A stretch of DNA of 64,000 bases, from positions 1 to 64,000 of the IMG/VR virus record IMGVR_UViG_3300010885_064105. One strand, 5' to 3'. The stretch is from a virus. Positions 8,601 to 16,617 of the stretch are shown here, piece after piece. Positions within the stretch are counted from its first letter, which is position 1, and each line of letters opens with the position of its first letter. The notes beneath the pieces are model-generated. The model made no database searches, had not been told where the DNA came from, and was given only the letters and a program-made list of their open reading frames with translations. Both the position numbers and the translations under genes were made by a program.

Positions 8601-9407
8601 ATAAACTATGGAAAAGTAATAAATAATTCATATCTATACAACTCTAAAAATATTTCTGGAATTATTAATGGAATAACATATTTATATGATAATAGTATTA
8701 ATAGTGGAAATTTAACAAATAGCGGATTATTTTATAATAATAGTTTGAACTTTGGAGATATCAAAGGAGGAGCTATGTTTTCTGATGGATCAAAAAATTT
8801 AGCTGGAGTAGTAGGCAAGCAAGCTATTTTTAAAAGCCAATCCTACAATTATGGATTAGTTATTGGATCTGGATATTTCAATAATTCATATAATCAGGGT
8901 TATATACAAGGAGATGCTACTTTTACAAATGCGTCTTATAATGGTATGGATGATGTAAGTTTGAGTAATTATTTAGACATCAACAATCAAGCCTCAATTG
9001 ATTCTATAATGAGTAATGATAATCTTCGTAATGTCGGCAATGGATATGTATCAAAAAATGTAATACTGGAATCTGGTGGTCAAAATTATGGTCTTATCGG
9101 TGGAAATGTATATAATAATATGGGTTATAATTGTGGATATGTATTAGGTACAGGATCTTTGGTTGGTATTGACTACTCAACTGAATGTACTCTAAATGAA
9201 CGGGAATGGGAAGAGACATATTATCCTACACGACCCGTAACTGTATCAAGATATTTTAATATTAATAATGATTATTATTTTTTTGATGACGGTTACTGGC
9301 GATGGGTTTCTCCCAATAAATTTGAAGCAGATCGTCGAGCCACTGTAGATATCAGTTATTTTAATTCAAAATTAGAAAGCCTTCAGTCAGGAATACCGAC
9401 TGCTTGA
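5700..9407 (+). CDS. giant 15-residue-repeat beta-helix-like protein
   Basis: This 1235-residue protein has no recognisable enzyme domain. The N-terminus (W-C-D-P-A-S-W ... IPQNTNDIYVD) resembles the cap that opens many right-handed beta-helix proteins. From about residue 225 to 1145 it consists of degenerate repeats of about 15 residues with the core N-Y/S/x-G-x-I/V and a paired aromatic (F/Y) ten residues later, for example NYGTIEEAEF. The last 75 residues are different (YYFFDDGYWRWV) and look like a separate globular end. Such a solenoid fits a fibre, adhesin or spike. It is plus-strand and follows the protease pair, away from the minus-strand tail genes, so virion incorporation is not certain. 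Confidence 0.75.
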   Translation: MSNDWCDPASWFYDSGNLKPANSIPQNTNDIYVDNNLSLDLATINCIDKISYLKCENLSLSTSSGTGNFIVGFLNAKNVSLNKCNITNYIDEKNPFSLYTIDSLSLTDSKVHSIAFDIAEKISGVSSLVKDCLFLSDGLNLYFEDSILEGLPSLDFPYSDDLRSKLKLSAGTLIKSQIQDFIIESDSELDIYLYSNIQKCQIKSDVKFRNRSYHLNPSIINGNCEFWDSCKNYGTINGNVIFHGGAAINYGTVKKAIFDNGGDNYGTIEEAEFYGNGTNYGNVGKATFYNDSINLGNVGYAIFKGSGCYNEGKVYEQAIFFTSGSYNNGVAYNAIFNSGTFNDKGGIVLGSSCSLDGAENKGTINVENTITLNNSYVYVDSSSIISNSGNVVLKGSSGSSYIYAYKSILLDKSYIRGELSSPGLVTVKNNSHIAAVVWDVVFYDSSFADGSTIINIGNFYNDSYLISSSCRSGIFNDNSANYSTVRHGVFNNNSKNSGVGMVFDALFYNNSNNQASCTTGLFYNNSLNGHFGNGNYLTFYDNSINAGISSTRILFSGNSSNTGEINNGAMFTENSINNGRVNIAHLLDNAKNNGYIGSGYLNNKTINNGRIFSAFLRNESVNDKGFVSKGFFDDSSKNNGFVESGRFYGYSSNDTKGFVQYGLFYNESINKGKIIDGNFYDLSTNNSLFSPYHITFYDHSSNIGNININNNLKFDDKTFTVAIYSGQYPVFVGSNEQFLSDFFCNTDHFSPYCIFNYKIEFKDYSINRGNLRGYRDYIFNDNSKNFGQLFSYNIIPNHATIAYFSENSINCANIPKGKIIFSNGAINSGNISFGEFLNSSINYGNINSYSLPDTNIYSNFTPCYTIPNTNTLYFYNASINYGQILLSNGMTLNGEDHKIKAVFDYAINVGNIAGSAIFNHCINSGFVMKNSQFNDSINYGTIGGNGYFVSGINYGTIRGSGSFLSNSINYGKVINNSYLYNSKNISGIINGITYLYDNSINSGNLTNSGLFYNNSLNFGDIKGGAMFSDGSKNLAGVVGKQAIFKSQSYNYGLVIGSGYFNNSYNQGYIQGDATFTNASYNGMDDVSLSNYLDINNQASIDSIMSNDNLRNVGNGYVSKNVILESGGQNYGLIGGNVYNNMGYNCGYVLGTGSLVGIDYSTECTLNEREWEETYYPTRPVTVSRYFNINNDYYFFDDGYWRWVSPNKFEADRRATVDISYFNSKLESLQSGIPTA
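6370..9140 (+). repeat. coding tandem repeats, about 45 bp period
   Basis: Within the 1235-residue protein, tens of degenerate units of 15 to 20 codons recur, each with an AAT-TAT-GGA-like core (Asn-Tyr-Gly or Asn-x-Gly). The units are far more alike at protein level than in DNA, which indicates old duplications kept by selection on the fold rather than recent slippage. Confidence 0.7.
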
Positions 9408-9435
9408 TAATTGTAGTCAGGTGTTAATACAAATC

Positions 9436-9463
9436 TTGACATTCTAACTCGATTTCCTATCAT
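9436..9463 (+). promoter_or_regulatory. sigma70-like promoter for the dCMP deaminase operon
   Basis: TTGACA at 9436-9441 and TATCAT at 9458-9463 are separated by 16 bases, close to the bacterial sigma70 consensus. The site lies in the 61-base gap between two plus-strand genes. The predicted transcription start (about 9469-9471) falls on the start codon of the next gene. Confidence 0.6.
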
Positions 9464-9468
9464 AGCTC

Positions 9469-9948
9469 ATGAGACCATCTTGGGACGAATACTTCTTGAC
9501 TCTGGCTTTTACCGTATCAATACGGTCAGAAGATCCAGATATTAAGCACGGAGCAGTGCTAGTTAATAGGTATAATCAGATTATCGGCACAGGATACAAT
9601 GGTCCAATCAAAGGATCCGTCAATGACTTTATTCCTTTGCATATCAGAGACGAAAAAAGAAAATGGATGATACATGCAGAAGAAAATTGTATACTGAATA
9701 CTACCCAAAATCCATCTGAAAGAGGTGACGGGTGTAGGATTTATATAACGGGCATTCCTTGCAATAACTGTCTTCAGCGTATTATAAATTTTGGAGTCAA
9801 TGAAATTATCATAGCAGATAGAATGGGTTCTATCACCGAAAATGAAGAAACAGGAAAAATGAGAGAAATTTTAATTTCAATGTCAAAAACTAATGTTAAA
9901 AAAATTCCAATGGATAACCTATGGCTACAAAGGTTTAGTATTATATGA
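9469..9948 (+). CDS. dCMP/CMP deaminase family enzyme
   Basis: The 159-residue protein begins MRPSWDEYF, the usual start of dCMP deaminases, which supports this ATG. The zinc site is complete: His69 and Glu71 in HAEEN, and Cys98 and Cys101 in PCNNC. The enzyme converts dCMP to dUMP, the precursor of dTMP, in the cytoplasm. With the dUTPase at 15383 and the dNMP kinase at 24002 it supplies the pyrimidine pool for phage DNA synthesis. A promoter ends five bases before the start codon, so the message may be leaderless. The following glycosyltransferase overlaps by four bases. Confidence 0.9.
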   Translation: MRPSWDEYFLTLAFTVSIRSEDPDIKHGAVLVNRYNQIIGTGYNGPIKGSVNDFIPLHIRDEKRKWMIHAEENCILNTTQNPSERGDGCRIYITGIPCNNCLQRIINFGVNEIIIADRMGSITENEETGKMREILISMSKTNVKKIPMDNLWLQRFSII

Positions 9949-10592
9949 TAGCATACTGCATTACTGTATATAACGAATTAGAAGAAATATCTAGATTACT
10001 AAGCATACTAGAATCTGTTAAGGAACCTGATGACGAAATAGTTATTATTCATACTTATAGAGACGAATTTGAAAAATTATCAAATAATTATGAACAAATA
10101 CAAGCAATCTGTAGACAGCATTCATCAGATTATTATAATTTTCATTTTCAAAATAATTTTGCCAACCTTAAAAACTACATGACAAGCAAAGTTTCTTCTG
10201 ATCAAAAATATATTTTTAATTTTGATGCTGATGAAACCATGAAACCTGAGATGCTAAAAGAACTAAGAAATTTATTAACAACAGAAGATATTGATTTATT
10301 ATATCTGCCCCGAATAAATATTGTTGATGGACTTACCGAAGAAGATATTCAAAAATGGAAATGGACCATTGATGAAAATGGCTGGATAAATTGGCCAGAT
10401 TATCAACCAAGAATCTATAAAAATAATGGATCTATTAAATGGACCAGCAAAGTACACGAGAGACTAGAGGGTTTTAAAAATTACGGCATTATAGAACCTG
10501 ATAGCAAAATAGCGATTATGCATAAAAAACATATAGACAAACAAAGAATGCAAAATGCCTTGTATGACCAAATAAATATCTCCAGAGATTAA
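9945..10592 (+). CDS. family 2 glycosyltransferase
   Basis: This 215-residue protein has a GT-A fold pattern: an opening YCITVYNELEEI strand-loop, a FNFDADE acidic motif (about residues 92-98) that would hold the metal and sugar nucleotide, and a later P-R-I/L-Y-x2-N segment and W-x-S-K-VHE stretch (about 150-170) typical of compact family 2 enzymes. It should transfer a sugar from a nucleotide sugar to an unknown acceptor in the cytoplasm. It starts inside the end of the deaminase gene and is followed, four bases on, by a second glycosyltransferase. Confidence 0.8.
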   Translation: MIAYCITVYNELEEISRLLSILESVKEPDDEIVIIHTYRDEFEKLSNNYEQIQAICRQHSSDYYNFHFQNNFANLKNYMTSKVSSDQKYIFNFDADETMKPEMLKELRNLLTTEDIDLLYLPRINIVDGLTEEDIQKWKWTIDENGWINWPDYQPRIYKNNGSIKWTSKVHERLEGFKNYGIIEPDSKIAIMHKKHIDKQRMQNALYDQINISRD

Positions 10593-10596
10593 TTTA

Positions 10597-12402
10597 ATGA
10601 TCGATAATATTTCATTACTGGTTGGTTTAAAAAATAATCTTGATTATACAAAGTTATTCTACACAACAACGAGACAACTTTATCCTGACACGGAAATATG
10701 TTTTGTTAGTTATGACTCAACAGACGGAACAAATGAGTGGCTAGAAAACATTTTGCTCACAGATCTTAATGTTAAAATATTCTATAGAAATGATAAAACA
10801 AAGTCTTTTTCTGATACATATAATAAAGCTGTTGAAATAGCTACCAAAGAATATATAGTTTTTTTACACAATGATATTATTTTGTATACTCATTTTTTAG
10901 AAAATTTATCAAAACATTTGGCGCCAAATAATGTTGTATCATATACTACTATTGAGCATCCTCTTTTTGGGTGTCATGAAAGACCAGGAAAAATTATTTG
11001 CGATTGTGGAGATAGTCTAGTAACTTTTAATAGAATAAAATTCGAACACTTTGCAAAATCTACTATAGAAAACAATAAAGATAAAACAGAGCAAGGTATT
11101 TTTTTCTTTATGGCCTTGAAAAAAAGTATCTTTTTAAGAATAAACGGATTTGATAATTTATTCTTTCCATTTTTTAGGGAAGATGATGACTTTATTAAAA
11201 GATTAAAGATGCTGGAAAATATTGATTGTTTTACTTGCCTGGATTCTCTGTGTTATCATTTTATATCTAAAACTTCTAGATTTTCTGAAGAATATAAAGA
11301 TAGCACCAAAAATATAGAAAATAATAGCATTAGAAACTATATAAGGAAGTGGGGTTCTATCACAGAAGATTGCTTATACTATGTTTCGATAGTTGCTAAA
11401 AATTGCTCGCTCGAATCCGTTTCATTCCTAGAACCATTTGCACAAAATATTTTTATTGAAGACCCATATGCTAAAGAACTAATTAATGAATATATCAATA
11501 AAGAACAACAAAATACAAAAATAATACTTAAAAATAAGTTTCATTCTGATATAAATTTTTTACAACAATATCCACTCACCAATATAGTTATAATAGACTT
11601 TCATAAAATTGATTCAACAGATATAGAAAATATAAATAATATACAAAAAATTATTCATCAAATTAATAAAATTGGATTACATAAACTAAATAATTTAATG
11701 ATTAAACTAAACAATTTTGATAGAATAGAAAAATATAAAATTGGAGACAAAAAATATACTATTGATAATTATCTCAATAGAACTAGTAAACAGAGATGGG
11801 ATATAATAAATTATTTGATTAAAAAAAATCAATATGATACATATTTAGAAATTGGAGTTAATGATGGACTATGTATTCGTCAAATTGATATTGCTAACAA
11901 AGATGGTGTAGACCCATCTCCAGGATCTGAAGTTGGAGGAATGGTTGTTCCAGAAGTAAATTATTGTATGTCTTCTGATGATTTCTTTTTGTCTATAGAT
12001 GAACATCAAAAATATGACATTATTTTTATAGATGGATTACATAATTCCATACAGGTTGATAAAGATATAATAAACTCACTTAAACATCTTAATAAGAATG
12101 GAATTATTGTTCTTCATGATTGTAATCCTCCAACATATGAATTACAAGCAATACCTCGTGTAACAGGATTATGGAATGGTGACGTTTGGAAATCAATAGC
12201 CAAACTAAGATGTACAAGATCAGACCTCAAAGTTAGTGTTATTGATACCGATTGGGGCATAGGCATAGTACATCCAGGATCTCAGAAAATATATGATAGT
12301 TTAAAGTTCGAAGACATTAAAAATAATTGGCAATATTTTGACAACAATAGAGAAGAAATATTAAATATTATCTCATTGGATCAATTTTATGAACTATACT
12401 AA
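10597..12402 (+). CDS. glycosyltransferase-methyltransferase fusion protein
   Basis: This is a two-domain protein of 601 residues. Residues about 1-230 form a family 2 glycosyltransferase: SYDSTDGTNEWL, then FLHNDI as the acidic sugar-nucleotide motif, then FFREDDDF as the likely acceptor/base region. Residues about 405-560 form a class I SAM-dependent methyltransferase: YLEIGVNDG as the SAM-binding motif I, IIFIDGLH as motif IV, and IIVLHDCNPP afterwards. A lysine/asparagine-rich helical linker separates them. The pair could build and then methylate a glycan on a phage or host molecule. The acceptor is unknown. Confidence 0.8.
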   Translation: MIDNISLLVGLKNNLDYTKLFYTTTRQLYPDTEICFVSYDSTDGTNEWLENILLTDLNVKIFYRNDKTKSFSDTYNKAVEIATKEYIVFLHNDIILYTHFLENLSKHLAPNNVVSYTTIEHPLFGCHERPGKIICDCGDSLVTFNRIKFEHFAKSTIENNKDKTEQGIFFFMALKKSIFLRINGFDNLFFPFFREDDDFIKRLKMLENIDCFTCLDSLCYHFISKTSRFSEEYKDSTKNIENNSIRNYIRKWGSITEDCLYYVSIVAKNCSLESVSFLEPFAQNIFIEDPYAKELINEYINKEQQNTKIILKNKFHSDINFLQQYPLTNIVIIDFHKIDSTDIENINNIQKIIHQINKIGLHKLNNLMIKLNNFDRIEKYKIGDKKYTIDNYLNRTSKQRWDIINYLIKKNQYDTYLEIGVNDGLCIRQIDIANKDGVDPSPGSEVGGMVVPEVNYCMSSDDFFLSIDEHQKYDIIFIDGLHNSIQVDKDIINSLKHLNKNGIIVLHDCNPPTYELQAIPRVTGLWNGDVWKSIAKLRCTRSDLKVSVIDTDWGIGIVHPGSQKIYDSLKFEDIKNNWQYFDNNREEILNIISLDQFYELY

Positions 12403-12580
12403 TCATAATGTCATTTATATTTTTTGTAATCCTAAAAGAAATTCTAAAATAATAGAGTCGAATTTCAATAATGCCACGACAGATATTTTGCTCATACGTA
12501 TATTGGAAAACTCATTGATGACGAAACTAGGACTACTGAGTAATGAGCATTACTATGACGTAGACATGCGTAATCTATAA
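12389..12580 (+). CDS. small hypothetical protein
   Basis: The product has 63 residues and starts 14 bases inside the preceding gene. The first 35 residues alternate hydrophobic and polar residues (NVIYIFCNP), as in a small alpha/beta protein; the rest is acidic. I do not recognise it. A second small frame, apparently broken, begins two bases after its stop. Confidence 0.45.
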   Translation: MNYTNHNVIYIFCNPKRNSKIIESNFNNATTDILLIRILENSLMTKLGLLSNEHYYDVDMRNL

Positions 12581-12582
12581 AT

Positions 12583-12752
12583 ATGCATAATATCCTTGTG
12601 TTTTTAGTAGAATCTGGCAATTTCGGCAAAATGATAGCGTAAAAAAATTTCTCTTTCCTGAGACTCCCGAGGCTCTAGTATACGATACAGTCGTGGTGTA
12701 TATGGAACGTATTCCAATAATCCGACTAATAAAGGTGCCATATGATTTTTGA
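12583..12752 (+). pseudogene. frameshifted small gene upstream of nrdB
   Basis: An ATG at 12583 opens a frame (MHNILVFLVESGNFGK) that stops at 12640. Immediately after, a different frame is open with protein-like sequence (FPETPEALVYDTVVVYMER) but no usual start, and it runs to a TGA at 12750 that overlaps the nrdB start. One extra base in the AAAA run at 12628-12631 would join them into a single protein of about 56 residues. The simplest explanations are a real one-base deletion or a sequencing error. The stop overlapping the nrdB start supports an originally intact operon member. Confidence 0.45.
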
Positions 12753-13713
12753 AGAACAAATTACAAGAAAACCAGATAATTATCCATGGACACAAGAATT
12801 TATAGAAGCAATGCATACTGGATTTTGGACCGATAAGGAATTTAATTTTCAAAGCGACATCCAGGACTTTAGAGTTAATCTTTCTATACAAGAACAAGAA
12901 ATTATCACAAGAGCGTTATCCACCATAGGCCAGTTAGAAATCAGTGTCAAAAAATTCTGGGCAAAACTAGGAGACAATCTCCCACACCCATCATTAAACG
13001 ATATGGGCTATGTGATGGCTAATACAGAAGTTATTCATGGTGATGCATATGAAAGATTATTGGAAGTCTTAGGCATTCAAGATAGTTTTGATGAAATTCT
13101 AAAATTGGACATTATTAAAGGTCGTGTCAATTATCTGAGAAAACATCTTCATAAGTTTCACAATGACAACAAAAGACAGTTCATTTATTCTTTGATTCTA
13201 TTTACTTTATTTGTTGAAAATATTGCTCTATTTTCTCAGTTTTATACTATCGGTTTTTTTGGCCGGTATAAAAATTTATTAAAAGATACCAATAAACAGG
13301 TTGAATATACTTCTAGAGAAGAAAATCTTCATGCTATTATTGGTGTTAAAATCATTAATACAATTAAACAAGAGCACCCTGAGCTGTTTGACAATGAATT
13401 AAAAAATAAGGTCTTACACGAAGCAAGAGATGCCGTAAAATACGAATGCCAGATCATTGAATGGATAGTTAATGGCTATGACCACGAAAAGTTAAATTCT
13501 GACCTTTTGAAAGAATTTATAAAAAACAGAATGAATGATTCACTTAAACAAATAGGGTATGATAGCATTTTTGAAACCGACCAGGAGGTTATTGCTCAAA
13601 CAACATGGTTTGATGAGCAAATTCTAGGAAATAATATGACTGACTTTTTTCATAGTAGACCAGTAGAATATGCAAAATCGGCCCAAAGTTTTGATGTTAC
13701 GGATCTTTTTTAA
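12742..13713 (+). CDS. nrdB: class I ribonucleotide reductase small subunit
   Basis: The 323-residue protein keeps the radical-cofactor residues of the R2 family: Glu66 (at the first-ligand position, where E. coli has Asp), Glu96 and His99 in TEVIH, Tyr103 four residues after that His at the tyrosyl-radical position, Glu159, and Glu194/His197 in EENLH. The short C-terminal tail (SFDVTDLF) should dock into the large subunit. It provides the radical for reduction of ribonucleotides to deoxyribonucleotides. AAAGGTG six bases upstream serves as ribosome site. nrdA follows after 19 bases and dut directly after that. Confidence 0.9.
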   Translation: MIFEEQITRKPDNYPWTQEFIEAMHTGFWTDKEFNFQSDIQDFRVNLSIQEQEIITRALSTIGQLEISVKKFWAKLGDNLPHPSLNDMGYVMANTEVIHGDAYERLLEVLGIQDSFDEILKLDIIKGRVNYLRKHLHKFHNDNKRQFIYSLILFTLFVENIALFSQFYTIGFFGRYKNLLKDTNKQVEYTSREENLHAIIGVKIINTIKQEHPELFDNELKNKVLHEARDAVKYECQIIEWIVNGYDHEKLNSDLLKEFIKNRMNDSLKQIGYDSIFETDQEVIAQTTWFDEQILGNNMTDFFHSRPVEYAKSAQSFDVTDLF

Positions 13714-13732
13714 TTAGAACGGAATTTAGATA

Positions 13733-15382
13733 ATGCATAAGAAGTACTATTGGCTCAATTCGCATAGTCGTATTTTTCTAGAGAGAGGCTATATTGAACA
13801 AGGTGGCACTCCAGAAAAAAGAATCAGAGACATAGCAGAGAATGCTGAAAGAATATTGAAGATTGAAGGATTTGCAGATAAATTTGAAGACTATATGAGT
13901 AGAGGCTTCTTCTCATTAGCAACCCCTGTGTGGACTAATTTTGGAAATGCTCGTGGTCTTCCAGTATCATGTTTTAATTCCTATATCTCTGACACAATGC
14001 AATCTATCCTACAAAAAGTTGCAGAAGTAGGAATGATGAGTAAGCTTGGAGGAGGAACAAGTGGATTTTTTGGTGATCTTAGAGCTAGAGGATCTTCTAT
14101 AAGTGTTGGTGGAGAATCTAGTGGGCCTGTTCATTTTATGGAACTATTCGATAAAGTAGCAGAAGTTGTAAGTCAGGGATCAGCTAGAAGAGGATCTTTT
14201 GCAGCATATCTGCCAGTGGAACATTCGGACATAGAAGAATTTTTACAGATTCGCTCAGAGGGACACAGTATTCAAAATATGAGTATTGGAGTCACCATTG
14301 GTGATGATTGGATGAAAAAGATGCTTGCTGGAGATAAAGAAAAAAGACAAATATGGGCCAAGATCATACAAAAAAGATTTGAAACAGGCTATCCTTATAT
14401 TATGTTTACAGACACAGTAAATAAGGAAGCTCCACAAGTATATAAAGATAAAAATCTCATTATTAAAAGCTCTAATCTATGTTCAGAAATCGAATTAGCT
14501 TCTGATGAAAATAATTCATTTGTTTGTGTGCTATCTTCTTTAAATTTATTACATTGGGATGAAATAGAAAAAACTGATGCAGTAGAGACATTAGTTTATT
14601 TTCTAGATGCAGTAAATGAAGAATTCATACAAAAGACTAAAGATATTCCATTTATGGCAACTGCACATAATTTTGCTAGGACACAAAGAGCTTTAGGTAT
14701 GGGTGCTCTTGGCTGGCATTCTCTACTTCAATATAAGATGATATCTTTTGAATCTATGAAAGCTAAAAGTTTAAATGCGTCAATATGGAAAATAATAAGA
14801 GACAAAGCAGACAAAGCTTCTTTTGAATTAGCTGAAAAATTTGGAGAGCCAGAATTATTAAAAGGATATGGTCGAAGAAACGTTACCACTCTATCTGTGG
14901 CTCCAACTACATCTAGCTCTTTTATTTTGGGACAAGTAAGTCCATCAATAGAGCCTTTAAACTCAAACTACTTTGTTAAAAAATTAGCTAAAGGTAGTTT
15001 CACTTATAAAAATCCATATTTGAAAAAACTCCTCAAAGATAAAGATCAAGATAATGATGAAATATGGAAGACAATCCTAGTAAGAGGAGGATCTGTACAA
15101 CATTTGGATTTCTTATCTCAAGAAGAAAAAGATATTTTTAAAACCTTTGGTGAGATTAGTCAAAAAGAAATAGTGATACAAAATATACAAAGACAAAAAT
15201 ATATAGATCAGTCCATATCTCTTAACTTAATGATTCCACCTAATTGTCCAGCTAAAGAAGTGAGCGAGCTATTGATTTATGGCTGGGAAAATGGTATCAA
15301 AACTTTTTACTATCAAAGATCATCCAATCCTGCTCAAGAATTAACAAGAAGCATTTTAACCTGTTCATCATGTGAGGCATAA
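13733..15382 (+). CDS. nrdA: ribonucleotide reductase large subunit, short form
   Basis: This is the catalytic R1 subunit. The active-site set is present: Cys80 in GLPVSC, Asn248-Cys250-Glu252 in NLCSE, Cys265 in SFVCVLSS, Tyr526-Tyr527 for radical transfer, and the C-terminal CSSC pair (544/547) for re-reduction. At 549 residues it is much shorter than E. coli NrdA (about 760). The N-terminal ATP-cone that carries the activity-regulating site is missing, so dATP feedback inhibition through that site should not occur. It lies in an operon with nrdB upstream and dut downstream; the dut start codon follows its stop without a gap. Confidence 0.92.
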   Translation: MHKKYYWLNSHSRIFLERGYIEQGGTPEKRIRDIAENAERILKIEGFADKFEDYMSRGFFSLATPVWTNFGNARGLPVSCFNSYISDTMQSILQKVAEVGMMSKLGGGTSGFFGDLRARGSSISVGGESSGPVHFMELFDKVAEVVSQGSARRGSFAAYLPVEHSDIEEFLQIRSEGHSIQNMSIGVTIGDDWMKKMLAGDKEKRQIWAKIIQKRFETGYPYIMFTDTVNKEAPQVYKDKNLIIKSSNLCSEIELASDENNSFVCVLSSLNLLHWDEIEKTDAVETLVYFLDAVNEEFIQKTKDIPFMATAHNFARTQRALGMGALGWHSLLQYKMISFESMKAKSLNASIWKIIRDKADKASFELAEKFGEPELLKGYGRRNVTTLSVAPTTSSSFILGQVSPSIEPLNSNYFVKKLAKGSFTYKNPYLKKLLKDKDQDNDEIWKTILVRGGSVQHLDFLSQEEKDIFKTFGEISQKEIVIQNIQRQKYIDQSISLNLMIPPNCPAKEVSELLIYGWENGIKTFYYQRSSNPAQELTRSILTCSSCEA

Positions 15383-15808
15383 GTGATTAAAATTAAAAAA
15401 CTAAATGAAGCAGCCAAGATACCCTTTAGAGCTAATGAAACTGATGCTGGTGCGGACTTATGCTCCATTGAATCTGTTGTTATAGCTCCACTATCAAGGG
15501 CTTTAATAAAAACAGGAATTAGTATCGAAATTCCAAAAAATTATTATGGTAGAATTGCGCCACGATCCGGACTAGCTTTTAAAAATGGTATTGATGTCTT
15601 AGCTGGAGTTATAGACAGCTCTTATAGAGGAGAGATTGGGGTTATTCTTTTTAATACAGACAAACACAATGATTTTGTAGTTAATCAAGGAGACAGAATA
15701 GCTCAATTAATTATTGAAGCACATTATAATATGTCTTTTTCAGAAAATGACAACTTAACAGATACGGAAAGAGGTAATGGTGGTTTTGGTTCTACCGGAG
15801 TGAGTTAA
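15383..15808 (+). CDS. dut: dUTP diphosphatase
   Basis: The protein is a 141-residue trimeric-type dUTPase with all five motifs: ETDAGADLCS (motif 1), GRIAPRSGLA (2), GVIDSSYRGE (3), GDRIAQLI (4) and the C-terminal RGNGGFGSTG (5). It hydrolyses dUTP to dUMP and pyrophosphate, keeping uracil out of phage DNA and feeding dTMP synthesis. It starts with GTG directly at the end of nrdA. The 74-base gap after it contains a TATTAT sequence but no matching -35 that I would call. Confidence 0.95.
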   Translation: MIKIKKLNEAAKIPFRANETDAGADLCSIESVVIAPLSRALIKTGISIEIPKNYYGRIAPRSGLAFKNGIDVLAGVIDSSYRGEIGVILFNTDKHNDFVVNQGDRIAQLIIEAHYNMSFSENDNLTDTERGNGGFGSTGVS

Positions 15809-15882
15809 GATTATCATTTATTTTTATATGGTGTATTATAAGGAACAAGAGTTATTTTACATCTATTAATAAGGGCTCACTC

Positions 15883-16617
15883 TTGAAAAAAAATAATAAA
15901 AGGTCATCTAAAAGACCTAGGGTTGTTGATGCTACTAATGAGATTGTGCAACAAGGAGCGGCTTATAGGAATAGATTAAAGCCAAGAAGTGAAAATCAAA
16001 AAGAATACATTAGAAGCATAGCTGAAAATCATATAACATTTTGTCAAGGAGCAGCTGGTAGCGGCAAAACGCACTGTGCTATTGGTTTAGCTTTAGAATA
16101 TTTACTAGATGACAAAGTTAAAAAAATTATTATCACAAGACCAATAGTTGAGAGTGGAGAAAAGATAGGATATTTACCAGGAACAGCAGAAGAAAAAATA
16201 CATCCATATTTACTGCCCATACTAGATGAAGTAAATCATTTTATCTCAACAGCTCAATATACTTCTCTTAAACTAAATAACAAAATAGAAATTGTTCCAC
16301 TTGGATTAATGAGAGGTAGAAATTTTAACAACTGTTTTATTGTTGCTGATGAATGTCAAAATGCTTCTTATGAACAACTTAAAATGTTAATAACAAGACT
16401 AGGCAAAGATAGCAAAATGGTTCTAACAGGCGATATTGGTCAGTCTGATCTACAAAGACATCTCCAAGGAGGATTTTTAGAGATGATAGAACAGTTAGAG
16501 ACTATAGAAGGCATAGCAGTTGCCAGACTTCAATTTTCAGATATTGTAAGAAATCCAATCATAGCAAAAATTCTTGTTCGTTTAGACGCCTACGAAAATG
16601 AAACAACAAAACAGTAA
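15883..16617 (+). CDS. phoH: PhoH-like ATPase
   Basis: This 244-residue protein starts with TTG, supported by AAGGG at 15871-15875. The PhoH domain is complete: Walker A at residues 56-63 (GAAGSGKT), the TRPIVESGEKIGYLPG block, Walker B around VADECQNA, and the TGDIGQSDL sensor. The family binds and hydrolyses ATP and is widespread in phages; its role (RNA metabolism or phosphate-stress response) is unsettled. The first 45 residues are basic. It heads the long replication operon, and its 3' end overlaps the HNH gene by 20 bases. Confidence 0.9.
   Translation: MKKNNKRSSKRPRVVDATNEIVQQGAAYRNRLKPRSENQKEYIRSIAENHITFCQGAAGSGKTHCAIGLALEYLLDDKVKKIIITRPIVESGEKIGYLPGTAEEKIHPYLLPILDEVNHFISTAQYTSLKLNNKIEIVPLGLMRGRNFNNCFIVADECQNASYEQLKMLITRLGKDSKMVLTGDIGQSDLQRHLQGGFLEMIEQLETIEGIAVARLQFSDIVRNPIIAKILVRLDAYENETTKQ

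Noticed and set aside
12576-12583. T4-type late promoter (TATAAATA)
   Set aside because: The octamer is exact, but in sequence this AT-rich several copies are expected by chance. I see no consistent placement upstream of other late-type genes.
12604-12897. Minus-strand reading frame opposite the start of nrdB
   Set aside because: It overlaps the conserved beginning of nrdB and lacks a ribosome site or recognisable content. It is a shadow frame.
15809-15882. Promoter upstream of phoH
   Set aside because: A TATTAT is present near 15835, but no convincing -35 lies at a suitable distance, so I did not call it.
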